DNA of 64,000 nt, taken from Jeotgalibacillus soli. Its GTDB lineage: Bacteria; Bacillota; Bacilli; Bacillales; Jeotgalibacillaceae. The stretch is taken from positions 1-64,000 of the forward strand of contig NZ_JXRP01000009.1 of NCBI RefSeq assembly GCF_000829435.1, written 5' to 3'. Below the pieces are notes generated by a model that saw nothing but the letters and a program-made list of their open reading frames with translations, did not search any database and had not been told where the DNA came from. A program made the position numbers and the translations under genes. Shown here one piece after another: positions 1-11,944 of this stretch. Each line of letters begins with the position of its first letter. Position 1 is the stretch's first letter.

Positions 1-141
1 TTTGATGTAGCTCTTAAATGTTACTTAAATCAAGAATTAACGTTGACGTTTTAGGTTGTTTAGTTTTCAAGGTTCAAGGTGTTTCTCATTGCGTTGCTCT
101 CTCAAGCGACCAATCTATCATAACATTTTATCGATTGTTAT
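1..141 (-). other. rRNA operon 5' leader (16S rRNA lies beyond the window edge)
   Basis: Read on the minus strand, this stretch matches the usual sequence just before 16S rRNA in Bacillus, including the CTTGAAAACTAAACAA segment followed by AACGTTAATTC. The 16S gene would start just outside the window. An rRNA operon downstream of gyrA is the normal arrangement in Bacillus (rrnO in B. subtilis). The small plus-strand open frame here is not a gene. Confidence 0.8.
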
Positions 142-146
142 GTCAA
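117..146 (-). promoter_or_regulatory. rRNA operon promoter P2
   Basis: On the minus strand there is a perfect -35 TTGACA (141-146) and a -10 TATGAT (117-122) with an 18-bp spacer, directly before the 16S leader. This is a sigma-A type promoter. Confidence 0.75.
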
Positions 147-213
147 CAACTTTTTGAAATTCTTTTTTGTTGTTTATTTATTATGCTGGTCGTTGTTTTC
201 AGCGACGTTTAAT

Positions 214-242
214 AATATATCACGTTTATTTAGCATATACAA
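214..242 (-). promoter_or_regulatory. rRNA operon promoter P1 (upstream)
   Basis: On the minus strand TTGTAT (237-242) and TATATT (214-219) are separated by 17 bp, about 96 bp upstream of P2. Tandem P1/P2 promoters are typical of Bacillus rRNA operons. The assignment rests on matches to the consensus only. Confidence 0.5.
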
Positions 243-321
243 CTATTTTTTTAATAAAATTTCATTCTTTTTCCCACTGACTATTCATGTCATCATTACC
301 GCTTGATAGATCCTTTTAAAT

Positions 322-349
322 AGGAGGGCTCGATACTACGAGTCCTCCT
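322..349 (-). terminator. terminator after the HD-GYP-like gene
   Basis: An 11-bp stem (322-332 with 339-349, one G-U pair) with a 6-nt loop lies directly after the stop codon. The following T-tract on the minus strand is weak. It would insulate the gene from the rRNA promoters. Confidence 0.55.
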
Positions 350-361
350 AAAGACAACCAT

Positions 362-1489
362 TCAAGCCGTGAAGGATTTAATTCCTTCTATATATATTTT
401 TCTATGTCGAGTAAGGTCGATTATTTCTCCTGATTCCACATCTTTAACCATAGGACGAGTCAAATAATCTGGCTGTGTAAAAATTACTTCTGCAATTCTA
501 CCATCAGAAAGCTCGACTTTTGTTCCTATTGCCAAATTACCAATCAATTCTTGAAGTGCTTTTACTGCAACAATATCAAACTTTCCAAACTCATCTTCCA
601 AGATCGTTTCTAATGCTTTAAAAGGTGACTGTTTGGCACGGTACAGCCGTTCAGAAGTCATCGCATGGTACACATCAGCAATTGAAATAATTTGAGCGTA
701 CAATGTGATTTGATCTCCTTTTTCACCTTTTGGATAGCCACTCCCGTCAAATCGTTCATGGTGCTGATAGATTGCTTGTTTCATCTCTTTTTTCAAAAGA
801 GGAGTATCCATCACATACTGATAGCTATAGACAGGATGTTTCTTTATTTCAATATTTTCATCTTTTGTTAATAAGGTTGCTTTTGTAAGTAAGGAATTCG
901 GCATTTTTGCCATACCAACATCCGCTAGCACACCAGCCATAGCCATTTGTATACAAAAGGCTTGGTCACAGCCAATTTTTCTTGCTAAGAGACTACTAAT
1001 AATCCCGACCGCAACAGAGTGATGAGCAATATAGTTCTTCGCGTTGGATAGATGATGAAGATTGTAAAGATGCTGTTTATTTAATTCAACTTGCTGTACT
1101 AGCGGTAAAATCATTTTTTTAATAGCAACTATGTCAACTTTAGTTCCAGCCTGCCAGTTAGAAAATTCTGTTCTATAAAATGATACTGCTGCCTGATACA
1201 TCTCATCAAAATCCTGTTGAGGTTGTGTAGAATCCTCGGACATAGAGTGATGGCTTTTAATATCCCCCTGTGTGAGTGCTTCTTGTTTTAGATCTTTTTC
1301 AGGTGACAAAGCTGTACCATCATTTTTTCTACTGAGTACAGAAACTTGCTGAATTTGAAAAGCTTCCAGCACTTCTATATGAACCGCGGAGATCACTGTA
1401 CGCTTGCGGACAAGCGGATTATTGGTTAAACCCAGTACATCCTCTGAAATGATACACCCTTCTTCTAAATCCTTAACCCTTATATTCAT
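362..1489 (-). CDS. HD-GYP-like protein with degenerate HD motif
   Basis: The C-terminal half (about residues 150-350) is an HD-GYP domain, the family that hydrolyses cyclic di-GMP. It keeps the signature HHERFDGSGYP near residue 246 and the preceding His residues near 159 and 221. The metal-binding HD dyad, normally HDxGK, reads ADVGMAK here (Ala near residue 192), so catalysis is doubtful; it may be a receptor or act with another metal set. The N-terminal 110 residues resemble the usual Bacillus N-terminal extension. I chose ATG at 1489 because GAGGTGG sits just before it; a GTG three codons upstream (1498) lacks a ribosome site. It lies between gyrA and the rRNA operon. Confidence 0.8.
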   Translation of the reverse strand: MNIRVKDLEEGCIISEDVLGLTNNPLVRKRTVISAVHIEVLEAFQIQQVSVLSRKNDGTALSPEKDLKQEALTQGDIKSHHSMSEDSTQPQQDFDEMYQAAVSFYRTEFSNWQAGTKVDIVAIKKMILPLVQQVELNKQHLYNLHHLSNAKNYIAHHSVAVGIISSLLARKIGCDQAFCIQMAMAGVLADVGMAKMPNSLLTKATLLTKDENIEIKKHPVYSYQYVMDTPLLKKEMKQAIYQHHERFDGSGYPKGEKGDQITLYAQIISIADVYHAMTSERLYRAKQSPFKALETILEDEFGKFDIVAVKALQELIGNLAIGTKVELSDGRIAEVIFTQPDYLTRPMVKDVESGEIIDLTRHRKIYIEGIKSFTA

Positions 1490-1530
1490 CAAGCCCACCT
1501 CACAAAAGCTACTTACTTTTTTATTTTATC

Positions 1531-1570
1531 AAAAAAAGAGAAAACAGGAATCCCTCGTTCCTATTTTCTC
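1531..1570 (-). terminator. terminator after gyrA
   Basis: A 13-bp stem with a short loop (1538-1550 with 1558-1570) is followed on the minus strand by seven T residues, immediately after the gyrA stop codon. Confidence 0.85.
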
Positions 1571-1577
1571 CAAATCT

Positions 1578-4091
1578 TTATTCTTCAGTTGCTGAAGGAT
1601 CTGCGGCTGTGTTTTCAGAATCAAGTTGTTCTTCCAACTCTTCTAATTCTTCTTCCACATCCTCTTCCTTTTCAATTCTCGTTACAGTGGCAACGTATTC
1701 CTGATCGCCAAGACGAATGAGCTTAACGCCCTGTGTGTTACGGCCTGTCTGCGAAATGTCGCTTACATCCATTCGAATAAGTACACCCTGTCCTGTAATT
1801 AACATTAGATCCTCTTGACCGGTTACTGCTTTCACAGAAACAAGCTTACCATTTTTATCGGTAATGTTGCAGGTTTTAATACCCTTACCTCCGCGTGATT
1901 GTACACGGTAGTCCTCTTCAGGCGTTTGTTTTCCATAACCCTTTTCCGTTACAACAAGAATATTATTACCTGGTTCGAGGATTTCCATTCCAACAACAAC
2001 ATCGTCATCGTTTAAGTTGATTCCTCTCACTCCTGTTGCAGTACGGCCCATTGAACGAACGTCTCCTTCTGGGAAACGAATGAGCATGCCATTTTTAGTG
2101 CCAACAATAATTTCTTTTTCACCATTTGTCAGTTTAACAGAAATAAGTTCGTCGCCTTCTTTTAAATTGATGGCAATGAGTCCATTTGTCCGAATGTTGG
2201 CGAAATCAGAAACAGGTGTGCGTTTCGACACTCCGTATCTCGTTGTGAAGAAGAAGAAAGAATCCTCTCTGAATTCTTCTACACGAATCATCGCATTAAT
2301 GACCTCATCCTTTTCAATTTCAAGAAGGTTAATAATCGGCAAGCCTTTAGCTGTCCGGCTATACTCAGGAATTTCGTATCCTTTTGTTCGATAAACCTTC
2401 CCTTTATTGGTAAAGAAAAGGATCGTATCATGGGTTGACGTGGTTAATAGGTGTTCGACAAAATCATTTTCATTTGTCCCCATTCCCTGAATACCGCGTC
2501 CTCCGCGTTTTTGACTGCGGTAAGTAGAAGCAGGCAAACGTTTAATATAACCATTATGAGTTAACGTAATGATCAAGTTTTCACGTGGAATAAGATCTTC
2601 ATCTTCAATCATTTCTGCGCCGCCAGTTGTGATCTCAGTACGTCGTTTATCATTAAAGCGTTCTTTAATTTCCATCAGCTCTTCACGAATGATTTCAAGA
2701 ACTCTTTCTTCGTCATTTAATACATCTCTAAGCTCGGCAATCAAGGCAACAAGAGCCTGATATTCTTCTTCGATCTTATCGCGTTCAAGACCTGTCAAAC
2801 GCTGCAGACGCATATCTAAAATAGCCTGTGCTTGTTTTTCAGATAAAGAGAATTGCTCCATTAATCCTTGTCGAGCAATATCCGCGGTTTGTGATCCGCG
2901 AATTAATGCGATAATGGCATCGATATGATCAAGGGCGATACGCAATCCTTCGAGAATATGTGCGCGTGCTTCTGCTTTGCGCAGTTCAAATTCTGTTCGA
3001 CGGCGAATGACGACTTTTTGATGCTCTAAATAATGATAAAGTGCATCTTTCAGATTTAAAACTTTTGGCTGTCCGTCAACTAACGCCAGCATATTAATTC
3101 CAAAGCTTGTTTGAAGAGTAGTTTGTTTGTAAAGATTATTTAATAGTACATTGGCATTGGCATCTCTGCGGACTTCAATAACAATTCGCATTCCAGTACG
3201 GTCTGATTCATCTCGCAGATCTGTAATGCCGTCGATTTTCTTATCGCGAACAAGCTCTGCAATTTTTTCAATCAGCTTCGCTTTGTTTACTTGATACGGA
3301 ATCTCATGAACGAGAATAGTTTCACGGCCGTTTGGTTTTTGTTCAATTTCAACCTTTGCGCGCTGAATGACGGAGCCGCGTCCCGTCTCATAGGCACGGC
3401 GAATTCCACTTCGTCCGAGGATGAGTGCACCCGTTGGAAAATCAGGACCTGGGATAAACTCCATCAGTTCTGAAATTGTGATTTCAGGGTGACGGCTAAA
3501 AGCAAGCAGTCCATCAATGACCTCACCTAACTGATGAGGTGGAATATTGGTCGCCATCCCAACAGCAATCCCACTTGACCCATTTACTAATAGATTGGGA
3601 AAACGGGAAGGCAAGACAGCTGGCTCACGCTCAGAACCATCATAATTATCTTTATAATCAATGGTGTCTTTATTAATATCTCGAATAAGCTCCATAGAAA
3701 TCTTGGACATTCTCGCTTCTGTATAACGCATCGCAGCAGCTGCATCTCCATCGACAGAACCAAAATTCCCGTGCCCTTCGACAAGCATATAGCGATAACT
3801 GAAATCCTGCGCCATTCGAACCATCGTATCATAAACGGCTGAATCACCATGCGGGTGATACTTACCAATAACTTCACCAACGATACGTGCTGATTTTTTA
3901 AATGCTTTATCAGAAGTCATACCTAAATCATTCATCGCATATAAAATACGACGGTGAACCGGCTTCAAACCGTCTCTAGCGTCAGGAAGAGCTCGTGCCA
4001 CAATTACACTCATAGCATAATCTAAGAAAGATGTACGCATTTCCTGGCTAATATTAATTTCTTGGACATTAGACCTTGGCGTTTCGGCCAT
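1578..4091 (-). CDS. gyrA: DNA gyrase subunit A
   Basis: Breakage-reunion subunit of DNA gyrase, which with GyrB introduces negative supercoils. At 837 aa it has the usual length. The N-terminal winged-helix and tower region is intact, with the catalytic tyrosine near residue 123 ([11 protein letters not shown]). The quinolone-determining positions carry Ser84 and Asp88 (HGDSAVYD), the usual susceptible-type residues. The C-terminal half contains the beta-pinwheel repeats, including a GyrA-box-like QKRGGRG, and ends in an acidic Glu/Asp tail. A strong AAGGAGG precedes the ATG. It follows gyrB on the same strand with a 125-bp gap. Confidence 0.98.
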   Translation of the reverse strand: MAETPRSNVQEINISQEMRTSFLDYAMSVIVARALPDARDGLKPVHRRILYAMNDLGMTSDKAFKKSARIVGEVIGKYHPHGDSAVYDTMVRMAQDFSYRYMLVEGHGNFGSVDGDAAAAMRYTEARMSKISMELIRDINKDTIDYKDNYDGSEREPAVLPSRFPNLLVNGSSGIAVGMATNIPPHQLGEVIDGLLAFSRHPEITISELMEFIPGPDFPTGALILGRSGIRRAYETGRGSVIQRAKVEIEQKPNGRETILVHEIPYQVNKAKLIEKIAELVRDKKIDGITDLRDESDRTGMRIVIEVRRDANANVLLNNLYKQTTLQTSFGINMLALVDGQPKVLNLKDALYHYLEHQKVVIRRRTEFELRKAEARAHILEGLRIALDHIDAIIALIRGSQTADIARQGLMEQFSLSEKQAQAILDMRLQRLTGLERDKIEEEYQALVALIAELRDVLNDEERVLEIIREELMEIKERFNDKRRTEITTGGAEMIEDEDLIPRENLIITLTHNGYIKRLPASTYRSQKRGGRGIQGMGTNENDFVEHLLTTSTHDTILFFTNKGKVYRTKGYEIPEYSRTAKGLPIINLLEIEKDEVINAMIRVEEFREDSFFFFTTRYGVSKRTPVSDFANIRTNGLIAINLKEGDELISVKLTNGEKEIIVGTKNGMLIRFPEGDVRSMGRTATGVRGINLNDDDVVVGMEILEPGNNILVVTEKGYGKQTPEEDYRVQSRGGKGIKTCNITDKNGKLVSVKAVTGQEDLMLITGQGVLIRMDVSDISQTGRNTQGVKLIRLGDQEYVATVTRIEKEEDVEEELEELEEQLDSENTAADPSATEE

Positions 4092-4187
4092 ATTACTGGA
4101 ACCTCCTTATTCAACAAGTCTGCCGTATGGCAGCACTTTTTAATGGTGGTGGAAAGGTATTAGAACACTTTACGAAAAAGAAAAGAA

Positions 4188-4211
4188 AGGATAGAGCAAA
4201 GCGCCTATCCT
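4188..4211 (-). terminator. weak hairpin between gyrB and gyrA
   Basis: A 7-bp stem (4188-4194 with 4205-4211) is followed on the minus strand by a mixed T/C tract. It may partly attenuate read-through from gyrB into gyrA. Confidence 0.35.
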
Positions 4212-4216
4212 GTTAA

Positions 4217-6166
<1,950 letters not shown>

Positions 6167-6207
6167 CTACACTTTCTCTGATCATGCCCACGCATGCTCG
6201 TCTCACA

Positions 6208-6459
6208 TTATTTAAAAATTGGCTTAGACATTTTTTCCGTTCGTTTTTTTAGAGTGGCAGAAGCAAGTGGTGATAAATAAATTTTAAAATCAGTGATGAT
6301 AATTGATTTGCAGCCATTTCTACACAGATCAACAATTGCGGAATCGTTGTCCTTCAAAAAGCGCTCCATGATTTGAGACGCCTCAAGCGACTGTGCATCC
6401 ATAATTGCAACAATGTCACCCATTCTCACCATAGCGTCCTCTCCTATATGGATATACAT
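6208..6459 (-). CDS. remB: RemB-like (YaaB/DUF370) regulator
   Basis: A small protein of about 83 aa matching the family of B. subtilis YaaB/RemB, a DNA-binding activator linked to extracellular-matrix genes. The N-terminus MYIHIGEDAMV and the YLSPLASATLKKR segment are the recognisable parts. I set the start at ATG 6459 because GAGGAGG precedes it by 9 bp and family members begin MYIH; a longer frame reaching 6477 overlaps recF. It lies between recF and gyrB, as in Bacillus. Confidence 0.85.
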   Translation of the reverse strand: MYIHIGEDAMVRMGDIVAIMDAQSLEASQIMERFLKDNDSAIVDLCRNGCKSIIITDFKIYLSPLASATLKKRTEKMSKPIFK

Positions 6460-6473
6460 ATTGGAATGCCTCC

Positions 6474-7592
6474 TCACGTTCGCTTCATCATGCTCCCTTT
6501 CTCAACTATAAACGTTGTGGCTTCATTCAAGGTGCGGTGATCTATTCCTTCGACACTTGTGGTGGTAACGAAGGTTTGGACCTTTCCTTGAATCGTGTTG
6601 AGTAAATGAGATTGTCGATAATCATCCAATTCTGAAAGTACATCATCGAGTAATAAAATTGGATACTCGCCAATTTCTGCATGAATCAGCTCAATCTCAG
6701 CTAATTTAATGGATAAGGCAGTAGTTCGCTGCTGTCCTTGTGATCCAAAGGTTTGAACATCATGTCCATTCACAAGAAACTGCAGGTCATCACGATGCGG
6801 ACCGATCAGTGTAACGCCGCGGTCAATTTCACGCTCTTGCAGTTCTTCAAATTTCCCCCGAAATACTGCCTCAATTGCTGCATGCTCTTGATCAGCTGTC
6901 ACACCAACTGATGGTTTATAAACAACTTCAAGTGTTTCAAGTCCTCTGGAAATCCCTGAGTGAATAGGCTCTGCCCATTGCTGTAACAATTTTATAAATT
7001 GAAAACGACGATGGACAATTTTTATAGCCATTTCAATAAATTGATCAGTTAGAACTTCCAGCATCGTTCGATCATGCTGTTTTCTAGATTGCAGCTGTTT
7101 TAAATAATGATTGCGCTGCTGCAGTATTTTTTGATACAAATTGCTGTCATGAAGATAGACAGCTGAGATCTGACCGATTTCCATATCAATAAAACGACGC
7201 CTTACTTGAGGGCTCCCCTTCACTAAGTGGAGATCTTCGGGCGCGAACATGACAACATTCATATTTCCAATATATTGGCTGAGTTTGGATTGTTCTAAAT
7301 GATTGAGTCTTGCTCTTTTTCCCTTTTTAGAGATTGTTAGCTCTAAAGGGAGCGAGCTGTGCTGTTTCATCACTCTACCCTTTATTTTAGCATACTCTGA
7401 TTCCCATTGTATTAAATCTTTATCATTGGACGTTCGATGAGATTTTGCCATAGCAAGAACATAGATGGATTCCATCACGTTAGTTTTTCCTTGTGCATTT
7501 TCCCCAAGGATCACATTGACATTATCATCAAATTCCACAGTTAAACGTTCATAATTACGATAATGGACAAGCTCCAACTGTTCAATATACAT
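6474..7592 (-). CDS. recF: DNA replication and repair protein RecF
   Basis: SMC-like ATPase that helps load RecA at single-stranded gaps. The 372-aa length is typical. The Walker A motif GENAQGKTN is near residue 31, the ABC-type signature region FGSQGQQRT near 280 and Walker [14 protein letters not shown] near 315. AAGGATG precedes the ATG. It lies directly downstream of the small rlbA gene (14-bp gap) in the dnaA-dnaN-rlbA-recF cluster. Confidence 0.97.
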   Translation of the reverse strand: MYIEQLELVHYRNYERLTVEFDDNVNVILGENAQGKTNVMESIYVLAMAKSHRTSNDKDLIQWESEYAKIKGRVMKQHSSLPLELTISKKGKRARLNHLEQSKLSQYIGNMNVVMFAPEDLHLVKGSPQVRRRFIDMEIGQISAVYLHDSNLYQKILQQRNHYLKQLQSRKQHDRTMLEVLTDQFIEMAIKIVHRRFQFIKLLQQWAEPIHSGISRGLETLEVVYKPSVGVTADQEHAAIEAVFRGKFEELQEREIDRGVTLIGPHRDDLQFLVNGHDVQTFGSQGQQRTTALSIKLAEIELIHAEIGEYPILLLDDVLSELDDYRQSHLLNTIQGKVQTFVTTTSVEGIDHRTLNEATTFIVEKGSMMKRT

Positions 7593-7606
7593 GCTATAAC
7601 ATCCTT

Positions 7607-7846
7607 CTACTCGTTTGACTTCACCACATATGTACCCATATTTGGAATTTGAATCTCATCCCCATTACGCAGCTTACGTCCGCGTCTTTGATCAAGTTCG
7701 TTATTAATAAATACTTCGTGCTCACTCAAAAACCATTTTGCCATTCCCCCGCTTTGTATAACCTCTGCAAGCTTTAAAAATTGGCCAAGCGTGATGTATT
7801 CTGTATTAATGGTAATAATTTCCTTCATTTCGCTCACTACTTTCAT
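7607..7846 (-). CDS. rlbA: S4-domain RNA-binding protein RlbA (YaaA)
   Basis: A short S4-like RNA-binding protein implicated in ribosome assembly. It contains the conserved core [21 protein letters not shown] followed by RRGRKL, as in B. subtilis YaaA. The frame gives 79 aa; family members are near 71 aa, so an ATG at 7828 ([11 protein letters not shown]) is an alternative start. Neither start has a strong ribosome-binding site. It lies between dnaN and recF, as usual. Confidence 0.9.
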   Translation of the reverse strand: MKVVSEMKEIITINTEYITLGQFLKLAEVIQSGGMAKWFLSEHEVFINNELDQRRGRKLRNGDEIQIPNMGTYVVKSNE

Positions 7847-7943
7847 TTTTTCTCTAATATCTTATTTTAACCAATATCGCAGATGAAAACAAAGAAAAAT
7901 TGCATATATGAAAGAATCTCTGCGGTTGTGACATGATGAAACA

Positions 7944-7975
7944 TAAAACCCTCTGTTTTCACTAAAAACAGAGGG
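7944..7975 (-). terminator. terminator after dnaN
   Basis: A perfect 11-bp stem (7949-7959 with 7965-7975), a 5-nt loop and a following T-rich stretch on the minus strand lie just after the dnaN stop codon. Confidence 0.8.
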
Positions 7976-7983
7976 CGGGATGA

Positions 7984-9120
7984 CTAATATGTTCGAACAG
8001 GTGTGATCAGCTGGAGAATTGAGTCATCGCCTGTTGGACGAAGAACAAAAGGTCTCATAGCACCCGTAAATTGAATGTTGGTTTCTGCCCCTTCTAATAC
8101 TTTCAAGGCATCCATCATATATTTTGCACTGAAGGAGATGTTTAAATCATCTCCTTCAATCGTTTCACATGGTACTTCTTCGACAGCCTTGCCGATTTCG
8201 GGAGTATTAGAGGATAGCTCTACCGATCCATCGGCTGTAATTGAAAGCTTTACAACATTATTTCGATCTTCACGTGCTAAAAGAGATGCTCGGTCAATAG
8301 CCTGAAGAAATTCTTTACCACCAACAGTCAAAGTGGTTTTGCTATCAGATGGAACAAGTCTAGAAGTATCGGGATAGTTTCCTTCCAATAATCTGGAGAA
8401 AAACAGTACATGTTTAGCGCGAAATAGAATTTGACTTTCTGTGATGACAATTTCAAGCTCATCTGAATTATCGTCCAAAATTTTATTTAATTCGTTTAGG
8501 CTTTTACCAGGGATTACCGCTTTTCTAAGTTCGCCAGTTCCCCCGCTGATTGGTGCTTTTCTCATTGCTAGACGATGACTATCTGTAGCGACGCAATTTA
8601 AATCCCCATTTTCAATGTGCCAGTTTACACCTGTCAAGATAGGGCGTGTTTCTGAGGTGGACACCGCAAAAACAGTTTGCCGAATCATTGTTTTCAAGAG
8701 ATTTGTGGCAATTCTTAACACACTTTCTTCTTCAATCTGTGGTAAATGAGGATACTCTGATACATCTAGTCCATTTAGATTAAATTCAGATTTTCCGGAT
8801 CGAATCACGGTTTGAAGATGGGAATGTACTTCAATTTCCACTGTATCCATTGGTAACTTCTTAACGATGCTCTCAAAGAATTTTGCTTGTAGAACAATTC
8901 CGCCTGGTTGTTGGATATCAACAATTTCTTTTCCATCTTCCTCTTTAGGAATAAAGTATTCAATGGAAATATCAGAATCACTGCCTGTCAAGGTTATACC
9001 TTCTTCATGTGCCATGATTTTGATACCGGTTAATATTGGGATTGTTGTTCTGGATGAAACAGCCTTCATGACATCGTTTACGCCATTTACAAGGCGGTCA
9101 CGTTGAATCTGGAATTTCAT
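7984..9120 (-). CDS. dnaN: DNA polymerase III sliding clamp (beta subunit)
   Basis: Ring-shaped processivity clamp for DNA polymerase III, with three repeated clamp domains over 378 aa. The N-terminus MKFQIQRDRL and the SSRTTIPILTGIKI segment match the family, and the protein ends with the usual LITPVRTY. I chose ATG 9120 because GGAGG lies 9 bp upstream and this gives the standard length; an upstream frame to 9144 would add eight residues. It sits across the oriC unwinding region from dnaA. Confidence 0.98.
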   Translation of the reverse strand: MKFQIQRDRLVNGVNDVMKAVSSRTTIPILTGIKIMAHEEGITLTGSDSDISIEYFIPKEEDGKEIVDIQQPGGIVLQAKFFESIVKKLPMDTVEIEVHSHLQTVIRSGKSEFNLNGLDVSEYPHLPQIEEESVLRIATNLLKTMIRQTVFAVSTSETRPILTGVNWHIENGDLNCVATDSHRLAMRKAPISGGTGELRKAVIPGKSLNELNKILDDNSDELEIVITESQILFRAKHVLFFSRLLEGNYPDTSRLVPSDSKTTLTVGGKEFLQAIDRASLLAREDRNNVVKLSITADGSVELSSNTPEIGKAVEEVPCETIEGDDLNISFSAKYMMDALKVLEGAETNIQFTGAMRPFVLRPTGDDSILQLITPVRTY

Positions 9121-9144
9121 TTTACGTAGCCTCCAAATGTTCAT

Positions 9145-9320
9145 TTTCTAGTGCTATATAATAATTATTTAAGTCTTTAAAAGTAATAGTAGTACTAGTA
9201 GGCGCTGTGGATATGTGGATAACCACATTAATGACTTGTTTTGACGAGTTTTCAACATGTGGACAAGATGTGTTTGAACGTGTAACTATTATTCACATTT
9301 ACTCACAACCTAGCTAAGCT
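9145..9320. other. oriC, dnaN side: DnaA boxes, GC cluster, DnaA-trio and unwinding element
   Basis: DnaA boxes occur at 9206-9214 (TGTGGATAT), 9214-9222 (TGTGGATAA) and 9258-9266 (TGTGGACAA). Moving towards dnaN they are followed by a short GC cluster (GGCGC, 9201-9205), five TAG-like trinucleotides at 9187-9201 (one is TAC) and an AT-rich stretch at 9145-9186. This order is the one described for the basal unwinding system of bacterial origins, so helicase loading probably starts here. Confidence 0.8.
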
Positions 9321-10667
9321 TTACTTTTGAAGTATTGATTGGATTTCCTTTATTTCTTGTCTAAGAGATACGTCATGATCAAGTAATTTTCTGATTTTTT
9401 CGTGCGCATGTATAACCGTTGTATGATCACGTCCTCCAAATTCTTCTCCTATCTTTGGTAAAGAGAAATCAGTCATTTCCCTTGAAAGATACATGGCAAT
9501 TTGTCGGGGGAAAGCAACGGACTTTGTCCGCTTTTTTGCCTTAAAATCATCGAGTTTTATATTAAAATGTTCACCAACAGTCTTCTGAATATTTAAAATG
9601 GTAATGACCTTTGGCTTCGAGCTTGGCATGATATCCTTCAGTGCTTCAGCAGCTAAATCTGCATTTATATCCTTGCTGACGAGTGAAGAGTATGCAACTA
9701 CCCGTATGAGAGCCCCTTCTAATTCTCGAATATTGGAATCTATTTGATTGGCAATGTAAAGCATTGCTTCATTAGGTATATCAAGTCCCTCTGCTTTCGC
9801 TTTTTTGCGCAATATCGCAATTCGCGTTTCCAGATCAGGAGGTGTGATATCTGTTATTAATCCCCATTCAAAACGAGAGCGTAAACGATCTTCTAATGTA
9901 GGGATTTCTTTAGGCGGACGGTCACTAGAGATAACGATTTGCTTGCTTTCTTCATGAAGTGTATTAAAAGTATGGAAAAATTCCTCTTGCGTTTGTTCTT
10001 TTCCGGCAAGAAATTGTATGTCGTCTATAAGTAAAACATCAACATTTCGATATTTATTTCGGAAGTCGACAGCTTTATTATCACGAATCGAATTAATAAA
10101 CTCATTAGTGAATTTTTCAGAAGACAAATATACCACTTTTGCAGATGGATTATGTTCGAGAACATAGTGTCCAATTGCATGCATTAAGTGAGTTTTACCG
10201 AGCCCTACCCCCCCGTAAATAAAAAGTGGATTATAGGCTTTTGCTGGTGCTTCCGCTACGGCTAGCGAAGCTGCGTGTGCAAAGCGATTGCCAGATCCTA
10301 TGACAAAAGTGTCAAACATATATTTGGGGTTTAGCATATTTTGTGACCATTCCTGTGGATCATCATCTTTTCTTGGCTTTTTAGGCTGCGAATTGAAATC
10401 AAAATTATCGTTGTCTTGATTTTGAGGAATAATAAACTTTACTAGCAGCTCTTCTCCTGTTACTTCTTTTAACACGGTTGAAATTAATTGAGAATAATGT
10501 CCTTCTAACCAATCTCTTGCAAACTCATTTGGAGCTGTGATTGTAAGTGTGTCACGCTGTAATGAAAATGCTTTCGTTGATTTTAGCCATGTTTCATAAC
10601 TTGGCTTACTGATTTTTTTCTCTATATTTTGCAGCGCATGATTCCAGAGATCAGTGATATTTTCCAA
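9321..10667 (-). CDS. dnaA: chromosomal replication initiator DnaA
   Basis: AAA+ initiator that binds DnaA boxes and opens oriC. Over 448 aa it shows domain I (about 1-85), a variable linker, the AAA+ domain with Walker [10 protein letters not shown] (near 152) and Walker [15 protein letters not shown] (near 210), and the C-terminal helix-turn-helix with [11 protein letters not shown]. The start codon is TTG, preceded by AGGAGGGG, as is usual for Bacillus dnaA. DnaA boxes upstream of the gene suggest autoregulation. Confidence 0.98.
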   Translation of the reverse strand: MENITDLWNHALQNIEKKISKPSYETWLKSTKAFSLQRDTLTITAPNEFARDWLEGHYSQLISTVLKEVTGEELLVKFIIPQNQDNDNFDFNSQPKKPRKDDDPQEWSQNMLNPKYMFDTFVIGSGNRFAHAASLAVAEAPAKAYNPLFIYGGVGLGKTHLMHAIGHYVLEHNPSAKVVYLSSEKFTNEFINSIRDNKAVDFRNKYRNVDVLLIDDIQFLAGKEQTQEEFFHTFNTLHEESKQIVISSDRPPKEIPTLEDRLRSRFEWGLITDITPPDLETRIAILRKKAKAEGLDIPNEAMLYIANQIDSNIRELEGALIRVVAYSSLVSKDINADLAAEALKDIMPSSKPKVITILNIQKTVGEHFNIKLDDFKAKKRTKSVAFPRQIAMYLSREMTDFSLPKIGEEFGGRDHTTVIHAHEKIRKLLDHDVSLRQEIKEIQSILQK

Positions 10668-10679
10668 TTAGCTACCCCT

Positions 10680-11100
10680 CCTATCCTAGATAGTTTTTCA
10701 GAAAAACATTATTTCTGTAACGATGTTATATATATTCATTTTAATGAATAGGCATTAATAGACGGACTGAGCATTTATCGACACAATCCATAGCCTGTGG
10801 ACAATTTTCTCCATGCATGTGCAGAAAATTATCCACAGGCTATCCACAATTGTGGATAATGTTAATTGTGGGTAGAACTTATTCAGAGTGAAAACACACT
10901 TATAATATCAGAAAATCCGTTGATATGCAATGTCTCATTCTGTTTATCCACAAGATACTACACAACTGTATAATGTTTGTCCACAAGCGGTGGACCTGTG
11001 CAAAAGCTGTCGATAGCTGATGTGGATAATAAAAATATTGTCGAAAATTTATCCACAGGATTTTTTAAAACATTGTTATTAATAATGTTGAGTAAAAAAA
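10680..11100. other. oriC, DnaA-box cluster upstream of dnaA
   Basis: At least eight DnaA boxes or near-boxes on both strands fill the dnaA-rpmH interval. They are at 10796-10804, 10829-10837, 10840-10848, 10851-10859, 10944-10952, 10977-10985, 11021-11029 and 11049-11057. Five match TTATCCACA or its complement exactly. This is the second half of the bipartite Bacillus origin and overlaps the dnaA promoter region. The small open frame on the minus strand here is a by-product of the boxes. Confidence 0.9.
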
Positions 11101-11117
11101 GAAAAAAATATTCTCTA

Positions 11118-11199
11118 TTGAAGTGAGCGTAGCCTTCTGGTATGATATAGAGGTTGTATGAAATGAATATTGACATTTGATATGTGAACTCTATATAAT
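11118..11199 (+). promoter_or_regulatory. tandem rpmH promoters
   Basis: Two sigma-A type promoters precede rpmH. The first has TTGAAG (11118-11123), 17 bp and TATGAT (11141-11146). The second has TTGACA (11170-11175), 18 bp and TATAAT (11194-11199). Confidence 0.7.
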
Positions 11200-11257
11200 T
11201 ATTTAGAATGTCTGTAACTTGATCATCCAGACATGATCAATAGGAGGTGTGTTATTC

Positions 11258-11392
11258 ATGAAACGTACGTACCAACCAAATAAGCGTAAAAGAAGTAAAG
11301 TACACGGATTCCGCGCACGCATGAGCACGAAAAATGGCCGCAAGGTTCTAGCTCGTCGCCGTCTACGTGGAAGAAAAGTATTGTCTGCTTAA
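11258..11392 (+). CDS. rpmH: 50S ribosomal protein L34
   Basis: A 44-aa, highly basic protein starting [19 protein letters not shown] and ending RGRKVLSA, the textbook L34 sequence of the large ribosomal subunit. AGGAGGTG lies at good spacing before the ATG. It is the first gene right of oriC and is followed by its own terminator, then rnpA. Confidence 0.98.
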   Translation: MKRTYQPNKRKRSKVHGFRARMSTKNGRKVLARRRLRGRKVLSA

Positions 11393-11422
11393 GACCACTG
11401 ATTCCACTCAGTGGTCTTTTTT
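11393..11422 (+). terminator. terminator after rpmH
   Basis: A 9-bp stem (GACCACTGA with TCAGTGGTC), a 6-nt loop and six T residues start immediately after the rpmH stop codon. It probably sets the ratio of L34 to RnpA. Confidence 0.9.
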
Positions 11423-11465
11423 CACATAAATGGCTAAATAGGACTAACTAATTGAAGGTGTTAGC

Positions 11466-11822
11466 ATGAAAAAAGAACAGCGAATAAAAAAAAATCCTGA
11501 ATTCCAGCAAGTTTTTCGTCACGGTACGTCAATGGCTAACCGCCAATTTGTCCTTTACCGATTAAAAAAAGAGAAGCAATCTGCGTTTCGGTTAGGATTA
11601 TCAGTAAGCAAAAAAATTGGAAACGCAGTTGTTCGTAACCAAGTAAAGCGATACATTCGTCAAGCATTTTTAGAATTAACGCCTCATTTAAAGCAAGACT
11701 TTGATTATATTGTTATCGCGAGGAAGCCTGCAGCAGATATTGACTTTTTCCAAACCAAAAGTAGTCTTGTTCACGTTATGGGGAAATCAAAGGTATTGGA
11801 CAAGCGTGGAGTGATCGAATAA
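11466..11822 (+). CDS. rnpA: ribonuclease P protein component
   Basis: Basic protein subunit of RNase P, which trims the 5' ends of tRNA precursors with the catalytic RNA. The RNR region NAVVRNQVKRYIRQAF is present near residue 55. The length of 118 aa is typical, and the C-terminus is less conserved. A GAAGGTG motif precedes the ATG. The position between rpmH and yidC is universal in Bacillus. Confidence 0.96.
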   Translation: MKKEQRIKKNPEFQQVFRHGTSMANRQFVLYRLKKEKQSAFRLGLSVSKKIGNAVVRNQVKRYIRQAFLELTPHLKQDFDYIVIARKPAADIDFFQTKSSLVHVMGKSKVLDKRGVIE

Positions 11823-11944
11823 ACACGCCATAATTGAAAAGAATTTTTCACAAAGACCTAAAAGCGAGCCATTACATCATTATGAAAACGTGTTACAATT
11901 ACGTTTGGTGTGCTTTGAATTTGAATATAAGGAGGAACCTTTGG

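Noticed and set aside
18-212. 64-aa plus-strand ORF
   Set aside because: It lies over the rRNA leader and promoters on the opposite strand.
10958-11176. 72-aa ORF in the origin
   Set aside because: It is made of DnaA boxes and AT-rich DNA, with no ribosome-binding site.
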